Below, one piece after another: positions 34,776-44,655 of a stretch of DNA of 64,000 bases. Both the position numbers and the translations under genes were made by a program. The notes under the pieces were generated by a model. The model ran no database searches, was not told the origin of the DNA, and saw only the letters and a list, made by a program, of their open reading frames with translations. This DNA is from CAVYTF01 sp963771435 (GTDB lineage Bacteria > Bacteroidota > Bacteroidia > Chitinophagales > Chitinophagaceae). Numbering within the stretch: position 1 is the first letter of the stretch; each line of letters begins with the position of its first letter. The stretch lies in the NCBI GenBank assembly GCA_963771435.1, contig CAVYTF010000003.1, positions 62,001-126,000 of the forward strand. The letters are read 5' to 3'.

Positions 34776-37544
34776 TTAGATAGAAAAAGCAGTTTCAATT
34801 ATTTCTTCCTGCTCCTGTTTGTGAACTTTCATATAACCCGAAGCCGTTGATGCGCTTGCATGACGGCTTATAACCCCATAATTCATATTCTTTAAATTCA
34901 TTTGTAAAAAAGAAGCGGCACCCATGTTCAACGGTTCTTCCTGTACCCAGAACCAAACAGCCTTATTATATTTTTTATATAGTTCAAGCAGTTGCTTTTC
35001 AGGCAAAGGATAAATTTGTTCAAGCCTTATTATAGCCACATCCTTCCTGTTTTCCTTTTGCTGTTTTTCCGCCAGTTCAAAATATAATTTACCGCTGCAG
35101 AACAATGCTTTTTTTACAAGGGGAGTATCAGCAAAGCTATCATCAATAACTTCTTTAAATGTTCCGGAAGTAAACTCGCTGATGTGCGAATAACTTGCAG
35201 GCAAACGCAAATTAGCTTTAGGCGAAAAATTGATCAGCGGTTTTCTGAAAGGCCAAGCAAGTTGCCTTCTGAATGCATGAAAGAGATTTGCCGCTGTGGT
35301 GATGTTTGTAATAACCAAATTCAACTCTGCGCACATTTGTAAATAGCGTTCCATTCTTCCACTGCTGTGTTCAGGCCCCTGCCCTTCATAGCCATGCGGC
35401 AGCAAGAGAGTAACGCCGTTCATACGGTTCCATTTTTGCTCACCTGCGGCAAGAAACTGGTCTATCATTGTCTGCGCTCCATTGCTGAAGTCGCCAAACT
35501 GCGCTTCCCAGATAACAAGTGCATCAGGGTTTGCTAGTGCATACCCATATTCAAAACCAAGTACGCCATATTCGCTTAGCAAAGAATTATAGATTCGGAA
35601 TTGCCCTTTAGCTCCTTCAATATTGCTCAAACGATTGTAGGATGCATCATTATTTTCATCCCGAAGCACAGCATGGCGGTGTGAAAAAGTGCCGCGTTGC
35701 ACATCCTGTCCACTCATCCGCACATCTTTCCCCTCAAACAAAAGGCTTCCGTAAGCCATTAATTCCCCTGTGGCCCAGTCAATCTTATTTTCACTTTGGA
35801 ATAGTTTTACTTTATCCTGCAATATTTTTTCTACCTTTTTTATAGGTGTAAAATCTGCAGGCCAACGCATCATTGCATCAAATATTTTTTTAAAATCCAC
35901 TTCAGATATTGCAGTAGAAGGCGACTTATCAAAATCCTCCATGGTAGCCTTTCTCAGACTTTTCCATGCAAGTTCGGGTTGCTGATACTTATAAGGCAAA
36001 GGATGCTGTTTCACTTCGTCCAAGCCGTTCCTGCAAATCACCCCAGAATTTTTTTTCCATATCTTTCGCCAGATCCTTAGCATCGGCCTCGCCATGTTCC
36101 AGCAAGTAATTGGTATACACTTCCCTGGGGTTGGGATGTTTATCAATCAGGCATATAAAATTGGCTGTGTAAATTTTGGGTCGTCACCTTCGTTATGCCC
36201 ATGCCGCCGGTAACACACCATATCAACAAAAATATCTGTATTAAATTCCTGACGGAAACGAGTTGCAATCTCAACACACTTTATTACCGCTTCCGGGTCA
36301 TCGCCATTTACATGAGAACTGGGGCTTGTATGGCAGCAGCAAGCGATGTACAATAATCAGAACTGCGTGCATCATCAAAATCAGTTGTAAAACCAATTTG
36401 ATTGTTGATAACAAAATGAATAGTGCCGCCGGTAGAATAACCCTGCAACTCGCTCATTTGCATCACTTCATAAACAATCCCTTGCCCTGCTACAGATGCA
36501 TCGCCATGAATTAATATAGGAAGTATTTTATCATAATCGCTCTTATACAAAACATCTGCTTTAGCCCTTGCAAAGCCAACCACAACGGGGTCAACCGCTT
36601 CAAGGTGGGAAGGGTTTGGCATAAGTTTTAGATGTACCGTTTTGCCGCTGGTTGTCTGTACTTCGCTGCCATAGCCCATGTGGTATTTTACGTCGCCACT
36701 GCCCATTGTTTGGTCAAGCTTGCCAGTGCCTTCAAATTCACTGAATATTTGCTCGTAGGTTTTCCCCATGATGTTGCCAATATATTAAGCCTACCACGAT
36801 GCGCCATGCCTATACACCACTTCCTGTACATTGCATTCGGCTGCTACATTAATTATCTCATCCAATGCTGCAATAGTTGTTTCCCCACCTTCCAGAGAAA
36901 ATCTTTTTTGACCTACATATTTTGTGTGAAGGAACTTCTCAAACATTACTCCCTGGTTGAGTTTTTCCAGGATTCGTTTCTTTTTTTCAATTGGCAATGG
37001 GTCAGTAAACTTACGCTCCATTTCATTGGTTAGCCAGTCAATTTTTTTCTGCTCACTGATGTATTTAAACTCAATCCCTACATGAGAAGCATAACAGTTT
37101 TGAAGGTGGCTTAAAATATTGCTGAGTGTTGTAACTCCAAGACCGATCAGATTGCCTGCTTCAAACTTTGTCTCAAGGTCATTTTCATTTAAGCCAAAGA
37201 AGGAAAGATCAAGATTGGCACCCCTGTCTTTACGGGGGCGAATAGGGTTTGTTTTCGCAATCAGATGACCCTTATTTCGATAGCCAAGAATTAGGCGATA
37301 GACACGTATCTCCCTCATCCAGTCGTATTCTGAGAGTATAGGCTTTTTATCAGTAGAAACAGCAACGCCATTCGTTGCTCCATTTGTAGTTGTCTTTTGA
37401 GATACGTTTGAGACAGCGAAATCAAATCCCTCAAAAAACTTCTTCATTTCAGTATCAACGCTGGAAGGGTCTTTGACGAAAATCCTGGTATAAGCTTTCT
37501 ATGTATGCAGGATGAGAATTAGTGATGTATGAAAAATCGTTCAT
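34776..37544 (-). CDS. odhA: 2-oxoglutarate dehydrogenase E1, frame broken at six places
   Basis: Start at 37544 (MNDFSYITNSHPAYIESLY). The protein is readable to 34776 if single-base shifts are accepted near 37478, 36814, 36775, 36316, 36150 and 36021: three extra bases and three missing ones. All segments are typical for E1: EYDWMREIRVYRLI, GMAHRGRLN, the thiamine diphosphate part HGDASVAGQGIVYEVMQMS and GTFSHRHAVL, and the C-terminal transketolase-like domain. The full product would be about 920 residues. It decarboxylates 2-oxoglutarate in the citric acid cycle and passes the succinyl group to odhB. Frames carry no other damage, so consensus errors are the likely cause. Confidence 0.93.
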
Positions 37545-37705
37545 GACGAGAGCTATGTTGCTTTGAATTACAAATATCGGTCTTATAAGAAGATATTTAT
37601 GAAAGAAGGAAGGCTTTTTATATTTCTTTGCTATTTATCACACCTATAAGGCTTTATTTTTATTACAAATGCACTATTATAGCCCATTATTTGACCATCA
37701 AAGAA

Positions 37706-37750
37706 GTGGGGTTGAGTGGGAATTGAGTGGGCATTAGGTGGGCATTACCC
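37706..37750. repeat. Partial copy of the composite intergenic repeat
   Basis: GTTGAGTGGGAATTGAGTGG and GCATTAGGTGGGCATTA resemble the G-rich part of the blocks at 2.4 and 10.9 kb. The 11-bp tandem units are absent. It lies in the 37545-37860 gap between odhA and rpsT, which otherwise holds only the rpsT promoter region. Confidence 0.55.
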
Positions 37751-37835
37751 CGGCTTTAGTATGGAATTGCTATGAAGGCTGATAGAAAAACTTAAAAAAT
37801 GATGATCAAAATTTTACGAATTGGATAGATAACAT

Positions 37836-37843
37836 TACCTTCG
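37836..37843 (+). promoter_or_regulatory. Predicted -7 element of rpsT (TACCTTCG)
   Basis: TACCTTCG followed by CACTCC lies 18 bases before the rpsT ATG. It is the same variant as at rpmI (12006-12013, followed by CATCCC). Confidence 0.5.
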
Positions 37844-37860
37844 CACTCCGAAAAAAAATT

Positions 37861-38115
37861 ATGGCAAACCATTCAGCGACAAAAAAAGATACCCGTCAGG
37901 CTTCAAAACGTAGGGATTCAAACCGTTATCACGGTAAAACCACGCGTAACAACATACGCGATCTAAAGGCGTTGAAGGACGAAAAAGCCTATGCAGAAAA
38001 ATTGCCTGCTACCATATCCATGATAGACAAACTGGCTAAACGCGGCATTATTCACAAAAATAAAGCAGCTAATTTAAAAAGCAAGCTTTCTAAAGCCAAA
38101 GCTGTTAAAGCTTAA
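37861..38115 (+). CDS. rpsT: 30S ribosomal protein S20
   Basis: An 84-residue basic protein starting MANHSATKKDTRQASKRRD, with the helix-bundle pattern of S20 and a C-terminal NKAANLKSKLSKAKA. S20 binds 16S rRNA early in small-subunit assembly. Length is normal. It is a single gene with a short leader, convergent with the cysH gene whose stop lies 12 bases away. Confidence 0.96.
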   Translation: MANHSATKKDTRQASKRRDSNRYHGKTTRNNIRDLKALKDEKAYAEKLPATISMIDKLAKRGIIHKNKAANLKSKLSKAKAVKA

Positions 38116-38126
38116 TTATTAAGCTT

Positions 38127-38825
38127 CTACACAACATGCAGCCCGCATTCTTTCTTTGAAGATTCCCACCACCACCTACCCGAGCGCGCATCTTCCCCAA
38201 GTTCTACAGCACGTGTACAGGGCGCACAACCGATGCTTATAAAGCCTTCATCGTGCAGTTTATTATAGGGTACATGAAACTCTTTGATATAAGCAATTAT
38301 ATCTTCATAACTCCAATGAAGCAGGGGATTAAATTTATAAAGGTTTTTAGCGGCATTCCACTCTATAACCTGCATTTCACGCCGGTTACCTGATTGATCC
38401 GCACGTAAACCTGTAACCCAAACAGAAGCTCCTGCCAAAGCTCGGTTGAGCGGCTCTACCTTTCTTATTTCGCAGCAGGATAACCTATTTTCAATGGAAT
38501 GATAAAACCCATTGATCCCCTTTTCTTCTACCAGTTCCTGAACGGTTTTGGCCTCAGGAAAATATAATTTCAACTTTGACTTATAACGGGACTCTGTCCG
38601 GTCAAGCAAGTCATAAGTTTCATTAAAAAGCCTTCCTGTATCAATTGTAAAGACTTCTACATCAAGCTTATTACGAAAGATAATATCAGTTAAAACCTGG
38701 TCTTCCTGCCCCAAGGATGATGAAAATTTGACGCCGCCATTTGGAAATAAACCAGACAAATATTTCAGTGAATCCTGGATGCTGTGTGTTGAAATATATT
38801 CATCAAAAAAAGCTAAGTCCTTCAT
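38127..38825 (-). CDS. cysH: Assimilatory APS/PAPS reductase (CysH), iron-sulfur type
   Basis: The chosen start MKDLAFFDEYISTHS gives 232 residues; an in-frame Met 20 codons upstream is possible. It has the PP-motif-like SSLGQEDQVLTD, ETYDLLDRTESRY, GLRADQSGNRR, and the C-terminal KKECGLH whose Cys attacks the sulfur. It also has the two Cys pairs that bind a [4Fe-4S] cluster (CCEIRKVEPL and CAPCTRAVE). That cluster marks the APS-reducing or dual type, unlike E. coli PAPS reductase. It makes sulfite for cysteine synthesis. No other sulfate assimilation genes are in the window. Confidence 0.92.
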   Translation of the reverse strand: MKDLAFFDEYISTHSIQDSLKYLSGLFPNGGVKFSSSLGQEDQVLTDIIFRNKLDVEVFTIDTGRLFNETYDLLDRTESRYKSKLKLYFPEAKTVQELVEEKGINGFYHSIENRLSCCEIRKVEPLNRALAGASVWVTGLRADQSGNRREMQVIEWNAAKNLYKFNPLLHWSYEDIIAYIKEFHVPYNKLHDEGFISIGCAPCTRAVELGEDARSGRWWWESSKKECGLHVV

Positions 38826-38929
38826 ATTCTTTTCACAGTTTAAAATATATTCTGATTCCCCTAACTCAACAAAGATATAAATCATTCCACAACTTTAATA
38901 GACTAGGATGCCCTGTTTTAGCCTGACAA

Positions 38930-38953
38930 CCAAAAGCCCCGTTTTGCGGGGCT
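38930..38953 (-). terminator. Rho-independent terminator downstream of the peroxiredoxin gene
   Basis: On the minus strand AGCCCCG and CGGGGCT form a seven-base-pair stem with a short loop, followed by TTTTGG. It lies 31 bases past the stop codon of the gene at 38984. Confidence 0.75.
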
Positions 38954-38983
38954 CCTAGTCAATGAAAAAATCACTCACAATTT

Positions 38984-39622
38984 TTATTCTACGTTTGGCT
39001 GGGGCGTATAGCGCAAATAAGGCTTCACAATTTTTACACCCTTCGGGAATTTTTTAATGGCATCTTCTGTGCTTACGGCAGGCACTACAATTACATCTTC
39101 ACCTTGTTTCCAATCGGCAGGCGTTGCCACGCTGTGGTTTGCTGTTAATTGCAGGGAATCTATAACACGGAGCACTTCCACGAAATTCCTGCCTGTTGAT
39201 GCAGGATAAGTAATGATCAATTTTACCGCTTTGTCAGGTCCAATAACAAACAATGAACGCACCGTAGCAGTTGCTGAAGCATTTGGATGGATCATATCAT
39301 ACAAAGTAGCAACCGTTCTGTCTTCATCGGCTATTAAAGGGAAATTAACCGTAGTGTTTTGCGTTTCGTTGATGTCGTTGACCCAGCTTAAATGTTTGTC
39401 GAGGGGGTCAACGCTTACTGCTAGGACTTTTACATTACGCTTCGCGAACTCATCTTTCAGCATAGCGGTTTTGCCAAGCTCAGTGGTGCAAACAGGCGTA
39501 TAATCAGCAGGATGAGAAAACAAAACGCCCCATCCATCACCGAGGTATTCATGAAAATCAATATCACCGGCAGTTGTCTTTGCCTGGAAATTTGGAGCTT
39601 TATCTCCTAATCGTAAACTCAT
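38984..39622 (-). CDS. Peroxiredoxin, Prx6 (1-Cys type) family
   Basis: A 212-residue protein with the active-site motif HPADYTPVCTTELG (peroxidatic Cys near residue 45), the Arg of the family, and the longer C-terminal domain with FPKGVKIVKPYLRYTPQP that is typical for Prx6-like enzymes. It reduces hydrogen peroxide and organic peroxides. One further Cys is not in the place used by 2-Cys enzymes. Cytoplasmic, single gene with its own terminator, upstream gene dinB runs in the same direction 70 bases away. Confidence 0.94.
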   Translation of the reverse strand: MSLRLGDKAPNFQAKTTAGDIDFHEYLGDGWGVLFSHPADYTPVCTTELGKTAMLKDEFAKRNVKVLAVSVDPLDKHLSWVNDINETQNTTVNFPLIADEDRTVATLYDMIHPNASATATVRSLFVIGPDKAVKLIITYPASTGRNFVEVLRVIDSLQLTANHSVATPADWKQGEDVIVVPAVSTEDAIKKFPKGVKIVKPYLRYTPQPNVE

Positions 39623-39692
39623 AATGTTTGTTTTTTTTGAAAGTCAAAGGTATTAATTCCTACCAAACAAGTAGGGTATTAACAATTATTTT

Positions 39693-40859
39693 TTATTCGT
39701 TCTTTTTTAGCTTCACTGCTCTTCCCTTTTGCAGCGAGGATGTACCAAACTTATTTTTTACATCATCTATAGCTTTATAAAGGCCGTTCTTTTTTTCACC
39801 GTCATCAAACAAACTTGCCTGTATGGCATGGTTGGTTAACTCGCTCAACCGAACCCCCAGCAGCCTAACTAACCTTCCTTTCTTATAAAGTTTATGAAAA
39901 AGGTTCATTGCCGCAGGAATTAATTCATCATCCCTGAAAGTATAATCTATAGTGGTTTGCCTTGAAGTGGTCTCAAAATCGAAATAGCGTATTTTCACCG
40001 CGATACAGCCTGCAAGCTTTTCATCCTGCCTTAGTTCATATCCCACCCTTTCAGCCATACGTACCAATTCACTCAACAGAAAAGGAATATCCGCAGTATT
40101 TTCTTCAAACGTGTTTTCAGTAGAAATGGACTTTGCTTCATGATATTCCACTACTGCCCCTGAATGTTTGCCCTGTGCCTTATGCCACAGGTCAACGCCC
40201 GGTTTTCCTAATTTTTCTTCCAGCGCTTCTGCGGAGTAATTTAAAATATCTTTTATAAAATGAATATTCATGGAAGCAAGCACAGCAAAGGTTTGCTTGC
40301 CGACACCGGGAAATTTATTCACAGGCAGGGGGGATAAAAACTGCTGTTCCATTCCCGGCTCTACAAACAAGAAACCATTTGGCTTTGCTTCGTCAGTAGC
40401 GATCTTAGCTATCATTTTATTCGATGCCAACCCAAATGAAATGGGCAGTTGGGTTTGATCAATGATCTCTTTGCGCAGGCCGATCACCCATTGAAAGACA
40501 TTAAAATATTTGTCCATGCCTGTAAGGTCAATATAAAATTCATCAATGCTTGCCTTCTCAAACAATGGCGCTTTTGCTGCAATAATTTCAGTAACCCACC
40601 GTGAATATTTACTGTACTCCCCTCTCGTGCCACGCACTACAGTAGCATGCGGGCAAAGCTGTAATGCCTTCTTCATCGGCATTGCGCTATGTACGCCAAA
40701 TGCCCGCGCAGGATAATTACATGCTGCCACTACACCCCGTTCTCTGCTGCCGCCAACAATCACAGCCTTACCTTTTAGTGAAGGGTCATTCAATATTTCA
40801 ACGCTTACAAAAAAAGAGTCAAGGTCAAAATGAGCAATATATCGTTGCTGTGCCGTCAT
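39693..40859 (-). CDS. dinB: DNA polymerase IV (Y family)
   Basis: A 388-residue protein starting MTAQQRYIAHFDLDSFFVSVE, with catalytic Asp in HFDLDSFF and the SIDEFYIDLTG motif (about residues 105-115) carrying the second acidic pair. The little finger domain runs from about 245. It shows KFPGVGKQTFAVLASM, the helix-hairpin-helix typical for this group. A translesion polymerase that copies past damaged bases at low fidelity. The C terminus (SLQKGRAVKLKKNE) shows no recognisable clamp-binding motif. Regulation by SOS cannot be judged from the sequence. Confidence 0.95.
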   Translation of the reverse strand: MTAQQRYIAHFDLDSFFVSVEILNDPSLKGKAVIVGGSRERGVVAACNYPARAFGVHSAMPMKKALQLCPHATVVRGTRGEYSKYSRWVTEIIAAKAPLFEKASIDEFYIDLTGMDKYFNVFQWVIGLRKEIIDQTQLPISFGLASNKMIAKIATDEAKPNGFLFVEPGMEQQFLSPLPVNKFPGVGKQTFAVLASMNIHFIKDILNYSAEALEEKLGKPGVDLWHKAQGKHSGAVVEYHEAKSISTENTFEENTADIPFLLSELVRMAERVGYELRQDEKLAGCIAVKIRYFDFETTSRQTTIDYTFRDDELIPAAMNLFHKLYKKGRLVRLLGVRLSELTNHAIQASLFDDGEKKNGLYKAIDDVKNKFGTSSLQKGRAVKLKKNE

Positions 40860-40957
40860 GTACCTGCAAGATAGAAAAATTATTTGGCGCCACCGGTTTG
40901 CCGCTCCATGAAAGATTTATATATTTATCCTTTCTTAAAATCATAACAAAACCAACA

Positions 40958-43222
40958 ATGAAAAAGCTTGCTGCATTACTTATGGATCAATCGATCTCTG
41001 TATTTTCTTTTTCCCAAACAACCTCAGAACTGCAAAAGGTTGACAATTTAATTAAGCAAATGACGCTTGAAGAAAAGGTTGGTCAAATGACGCAGGTAAG
41101 CCTTGGAGTCGTTTCCCCTTCAGATGATGGAACACCTGACAGCACTGCATTACGCAATGCTATCCAGCATTATAAAGTAGGGTCTATACTGAATGCTACT
41201 GCACATGCTGTATCTGCGGAACAATGGAGAAAGATCATTACTATGATCCAGAATGAAGCCATGAAAACACGTTTAAAAATACCCGTTATTTACGGGCTGG
41301 ACGGAATCCACGGGCAAACTTATACACTTAATTCAACCCTGTTTCCACAAAACATAGGCATGGCTGCCACACGCGATACTGCGCTGGCAAGGCAGGTGAC
41401 AAAGATCACTGCAAAGGAGTTACGCGCCTCCGGTGTCCGCTGGAACTTTGCGCCGGTGCTGGATTGCGGGAGACAGCCATTGTGGTCGCGGTTTCCGGAG
41501 ACATACGGAGAAGATGTTTTTATTGGCAAAACGATGGGTGCAGCAGTGATAAAGGCTTATGAAGATGATGGCCTCAAAAACCCAACCGCTGTTGCAAGCT
41601 GCATGAAACATTATCTCGGCTACTCTGCTTCGCGTACGGGCAAGGACAGGACGCCTATTTATATGCCCGAAATAGAAATGCGTGAATATTACCTGCCGCA
41701 GTTTCGCGAAGCTGTGAAGGCAGGGGCATCAACCATTATGATGAATTCAGGAGAGATGAACGGCACGCCTGTTCATGGAAGTAAATATTTACTGACGGAT
41801 GTATTGCGCACTGAGCTTGGGTTCAAGGGTGTGGCAGTGAGTGATTGGGAAGATATTATCCGTTTGCACACGCGCCATTTTGTGGCAGCAACTCCTGAAG
41901 ACGCAGTGGCTATGGCTGTGAACGCAGGCATTGACATGAGCATGGTGCCGATGGATTATTCTTTTTATGATCTGTTGATAAAAGCTGTGAAAGACGGTAA
42001 AGTGTCACAAAGCAGAATCGATGAAGCGGTGAAGAGGATCTTGATACTGAAATTTAAGGTGGGCTTGTTTGATAACCCTTATCCCGAAGCCGCTGCCACA
42101 GCCAATTTTGGTAAGGCTGAGTACCAGCAAACAGCTTTGGATGCAGCACATGAGGCCATGACCTTATTAAAAAATGAAGGCAGTGTGTTACCTCTTTCCA
42201 AGTCTGCAAAAGTGCTGGTGGCGGGGCCTGCGGCGCAAAGCATCAGCGCTCTGAACGGCTGCTGGAGCTATACCTGGCAGGGAAAAGAGGAACAATGGTA
42301 TCCTGCGGATGATAAAACAATATTTCAAACTATCAGCGATAAACTGGGTGCGGCAAATGTTACAACCACTACTGCGAAAGGCTTTGACAATAACATGAAT
42401 TATGATACTGCCGCATTTGAAAGCGCTGCCGCGAATGTTGATGCCATTGTGCTTTGCCTTGGCGAAAACGCTTATGCAGAAAGCCCCGGCAATATTGCAG
42501 ACCTTGCTTTGCCTGACAACCAACTAGCGTTGGCAAAAGCTGCTGCAGCCACGGGAAAGCCTGTGATACTTGTGCTTACAGAAGGCCGCCCACGTTTTAT
42601 TACGGGTATTGAGCCTCAGATGAAAGGTATTTTGATGGCTTACTGGAGCGGCAAGAAAACGGCGGAAGCCATCAGCGACGTGCTCTTTGGTGATTACAAT
42701 CCCGACGGGCTGCTCCCTTTCAGCTACCAGCGCAGCATGGGCGAAATGGTTTTGTATGACCGTAAACCATCCGAAGACATACGCGAAATATTTAATGCAG
42801 ATATGAATATGACGGGCTACCATCCGCTTTATCCTTTTGGTTGGGGGCTGAGTTATACCACCTTTGAACTGGGCGATATTCAACTGAGTTCAACAACCAT
42901 GAAAGGAACTGCGCCACTCACCATTAGCATTACTGTAAAGAATACAGGCACGAGGGACGGCAAGCATACAGTGGAATTATATACGCATGAACATTATGCG
43001 AGCATTACGCCAAACATGCAGCGGTTACGGGCCTTTCAGAAGATATTCCTGAAAGCGGGAGAAAGCAAAACAGTGACCTTTACGCTTACTAAAAATGATA
43101 TTGCTTTTGTAAATGCTCAATTGAAGACTGTTACGGAAGCAGGGGATTTTGATGTGATGATAGGGGGAAGAAGGTGGTGTTTAGGTATGAGGAGTAAAAG
43201 CATTATTAGCCACAAATCTTAA
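40958..43222 (+). CDS. Glycoside hydrolase family 3 beta-glucosidase-like enzyme
   Basis: The start MKKLAALLMDQSIS was chosen because a signal-like segment ending at FSFSQ follows, although Asp10 lies inside the hydrophobic stretch, which is unusual. The 754-residue protein has the GH3 N-terminal barrel (YGLDGIHGQTYTLNSTLFPQ, ASCMKHYLGYS), the nucleophile Asp in GVAVSDWED, the second alpha/beta domain (KSAKVLVAGPAAQSI) and a C-terminal fibronectin-like domain (TGTRDGKHTVELYTHEHYAS). Such enzymes release glucose from beta-glucans in the periplasm. No susCD pair is near, so the substrate is open. The gene is divergent from dinB. Confidence 0.92.
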   Translation: MKKLAALLMDQSISVFSFSQTTSELQKVDNLIKQMTLEEKVGQMTQVSLGVVSPSDDGTPDSTALRNAIQHYKVGSILNATAHAVSAEQWRKIITMIQNEAMKTRLKIPVIYGLDGIHGQTYTLNSTLFPQNIGMAATRDTALARQVTKITAKELRASGVRWNFAPVLDCGRQPLWSRFPETYGEDVFIGKTMGAAVIKAYEDDGLKNPTAVASCMKHYLGYSASRTGKDRTPIYMPEIEMREYYLPQFREAVKAGASTIMMNSGEMNGTPVHGSKYLLTDVLRTELGFKGVAVSDWEDIIRLHTRHFVAATPEDAVAMAVNAGIDMSMVPMDYSFYDLLIKAVKDGKVSQSRIDEAVKRILILKFKVGLFDNPYPEAAATANFGKAEYQQTALDAAHEAMTLLKNEGSVLPLSKSAKVLVAGPAAQSISALNGCWSYTWQGKEEQWYPADDKTIFQTISDKLGAANVTTTTAKGFDNNMNYDTAAFESAAANVDAIVLCLGENAYAESPGNIADLALPDNQLALAKAAAATGKPVILVLTEGRPRFITGIEPQMKGILMAYWSGKKTAEAISDVLFGDYNPDGLLPFSYQRSMGEMVLYDRKPSEDIREIFNADMNMTGYHPLYPFGWGLSYTTFELGDIQLSSTTMKGTAPLTISITVKNTGTRDGKHTVELYTHEHYASITPNMQRLRAFQKIFLKAGESKTVTFTLTKNDIAFVNAQLKTVTEAGDFDVMIGGRRWCLGMRSKSIISHKS

Positions 43223-43223
43223 T

Positions 43224-44156
43224 ATGGCTTCCATTCCGGAAATTATTGAAGAAGTAATTACGTTGGCTTTAGCAGATGATTTTAAGTCAGCTAAACAAGC
43301 TTTACTTAGTATAGACCCGGCTAAACTTGTAAAAGAAAGAAATAATGCTTTGGATTTGGCATATGCACTTACTAAAGATATTCAAAAACCAAAAGGAAAG
43401 TTCTCGCGGGAATCAGTAAGTCCTATTAATACTGCTTCAACATTTCACAGAGATTCTTTTACTTGCAGATACAAACATTGTCAGCGTCGTACAATTCATC
43501 CATCTGTATTTATAGAATTATCAAGAATTTTCCCTGATATTTTTCCTTACCACCTTCATTGGAAGCTCGACAAGTGCCACATTTTATATTGGATATATTC
43601 AACCAGCATAGAACATAAAATATCCTTTCCATATGGAGGAAATTCTTCACCTGAAAATCTTATTACATCTTGTTATTTATGCAATGATGTAAAAAATCAT
43701 CATCCATTTGAATCTCTTGGATGGGAAATAACAGATCCGATTGTTTCTGATTGGGATGGTTTAAAAAAATACATTCCACAGCTTAAAACTGTACAGCACA
43801 TTTCGTTAAAGGATAAATCAATTGGAATAATGGATGATAAAAATAAAAAGTCAATTAAAATAACAACGGATAGGTTTGATTTAAAAGATTTTCCAGTAGG
43901 TACAATTGCTACTAATGCTAAAACTCAAAATAGATATTTGATTCTAATGAAAACTAAAGATGAAATAACATACTTTTCAAATGATGAAAACTTTACGCTT
44001 AAAATTAAAACGAAGCCGCTGTACGTTAATATTGAATTCAAACCACAATTAAACTTGTCCCCTTTCATTTCAATTTATGACATACCTGATAAGATTTATA
44101 CAAATGAGCAAAAAGAATTTATAAATAAAGCTTGTGATGTATGGCGAAAAATATAA
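43224..44156 (+). CDS. HNH endonuclease-like protein
   Basis: A 310-residue protein. Residues about 70-155 carry an HNH-type zinc fold: FHRDSFTCRYKHCQRR with two Cys, a His-bearing helix around KLDKCHILYW, SIEHKISFPYGG and the second metal pair SCYLCNDVKNHHPF. Other parts are not recognised; the N terminus is helical and the C terminus beta-rich. The gene is AT-rich next to the GH3 gene, whose stop codon ends two bases before its ATG, so it looks inserted. The nuclease activity and target (plasmid, phage or repair) are inferred from the motif only. Confidence 0.8.
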   Translation: MASIPEIIEEVITLALADDFKSAKQALLSIDPAKLVKERNNALDLAYALTKDIQKPKGKFSRESVSPINTASTFHRDSFTCRYKHCQRRTIHPSVFIELSRIFPDIFPYHLHWKLDKCHILYWIYSTSIEHKISFPYGGNSSPENLITSCYLCNDVKNHHPFESLGWEITDPIVSDWDGLKKYIPQLKTVQHISLKDKSIGIMDDKNKKSIKITTDRFDLKDFPVGTIATNAKTQNRYLILMKTKDEITYFSNDENFTLKIKTKPLYVNIEFKPQLNLSPFISIYDIPDKIYTNEQKEFINKACDVWRKI

Positions 44157-44167
44157 ACTCCAAACTA

Positions 44168-44653
44168 ATGACAACACTTCCTTCTTCCATCAATAAAAGA
44201 TACATCCTCTTAGTATCCCTCCTCACGTTTGTGTTGCCAATTTTTTGCGCTGTGGTGCAAATGCTGGTGAATAAAGAGGCTTTTTCATTTGGCTTGATAG
44301 GTAAGTGGTTTATTTTTTCGGCGGTGGGGCTTCGGCTTTTTATTGCAGGCATCAAGCAAACAACTGACCCGGCATTTACCGCAAAGGAGATTTTTCATAT
44401 TGACAACCCGGATAGTTTGCCCATTGTGCGCGAACTTGGTTTTGCCAACCTTTGTTTCGGGTTGGTGGGAATTGTTTCTTTGTTTATGCCTGAATGGCGG
44501 GTGGTGAGCGCTTTTGGAAGCGGGTTATATTATGGTATTGCAGGGTTGCAGCATTTGATTAAAAAGCCTGCTGGCATAAATGAACAATTTGCATTGGTGA
44601 CCGACCTGGCCATTTTTCTTTTGCTGTTGGCTTACTTTGTGAAAATGGTTTAA
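44168..44653 (+). CDS. Small multi-pass membrane protein (DUF6790-like)
   Basis: The start MTTLPSSINKRYILL gives 161 residues and avoids overlap with the HNH gene; an earlier Met at 44141 would overlap it by 16 bases. Four hydrophobic helices are predicted, with KQTTDPAFTAKEIF between the second and third and VRELGFANLCFGLVGI after it, a pattern I associate with DUF6790 membrane proteins. Its function is unknown. A Crp/Fnr-type regulator follows after two bases and an AhpD-like gene comes next, so this is likely one transcript. Confidence 0.65.
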   Translation: MTTLPSSINKRYILLVSLLTFVLPIFCAVVQMLVNKEAFSFGLIGKWFIFSAVGLRLFIAGIKQTTDPAFTAKEIFHIDNPDSLPIVRELGFANLCFGLVGIVSLFMPEWRVVSAFGSGLYYGIAGLQHLIKKPAGINEQFALVTDLAIFLLLLAYFVKMV

Positions 44654-44655
44654 GA

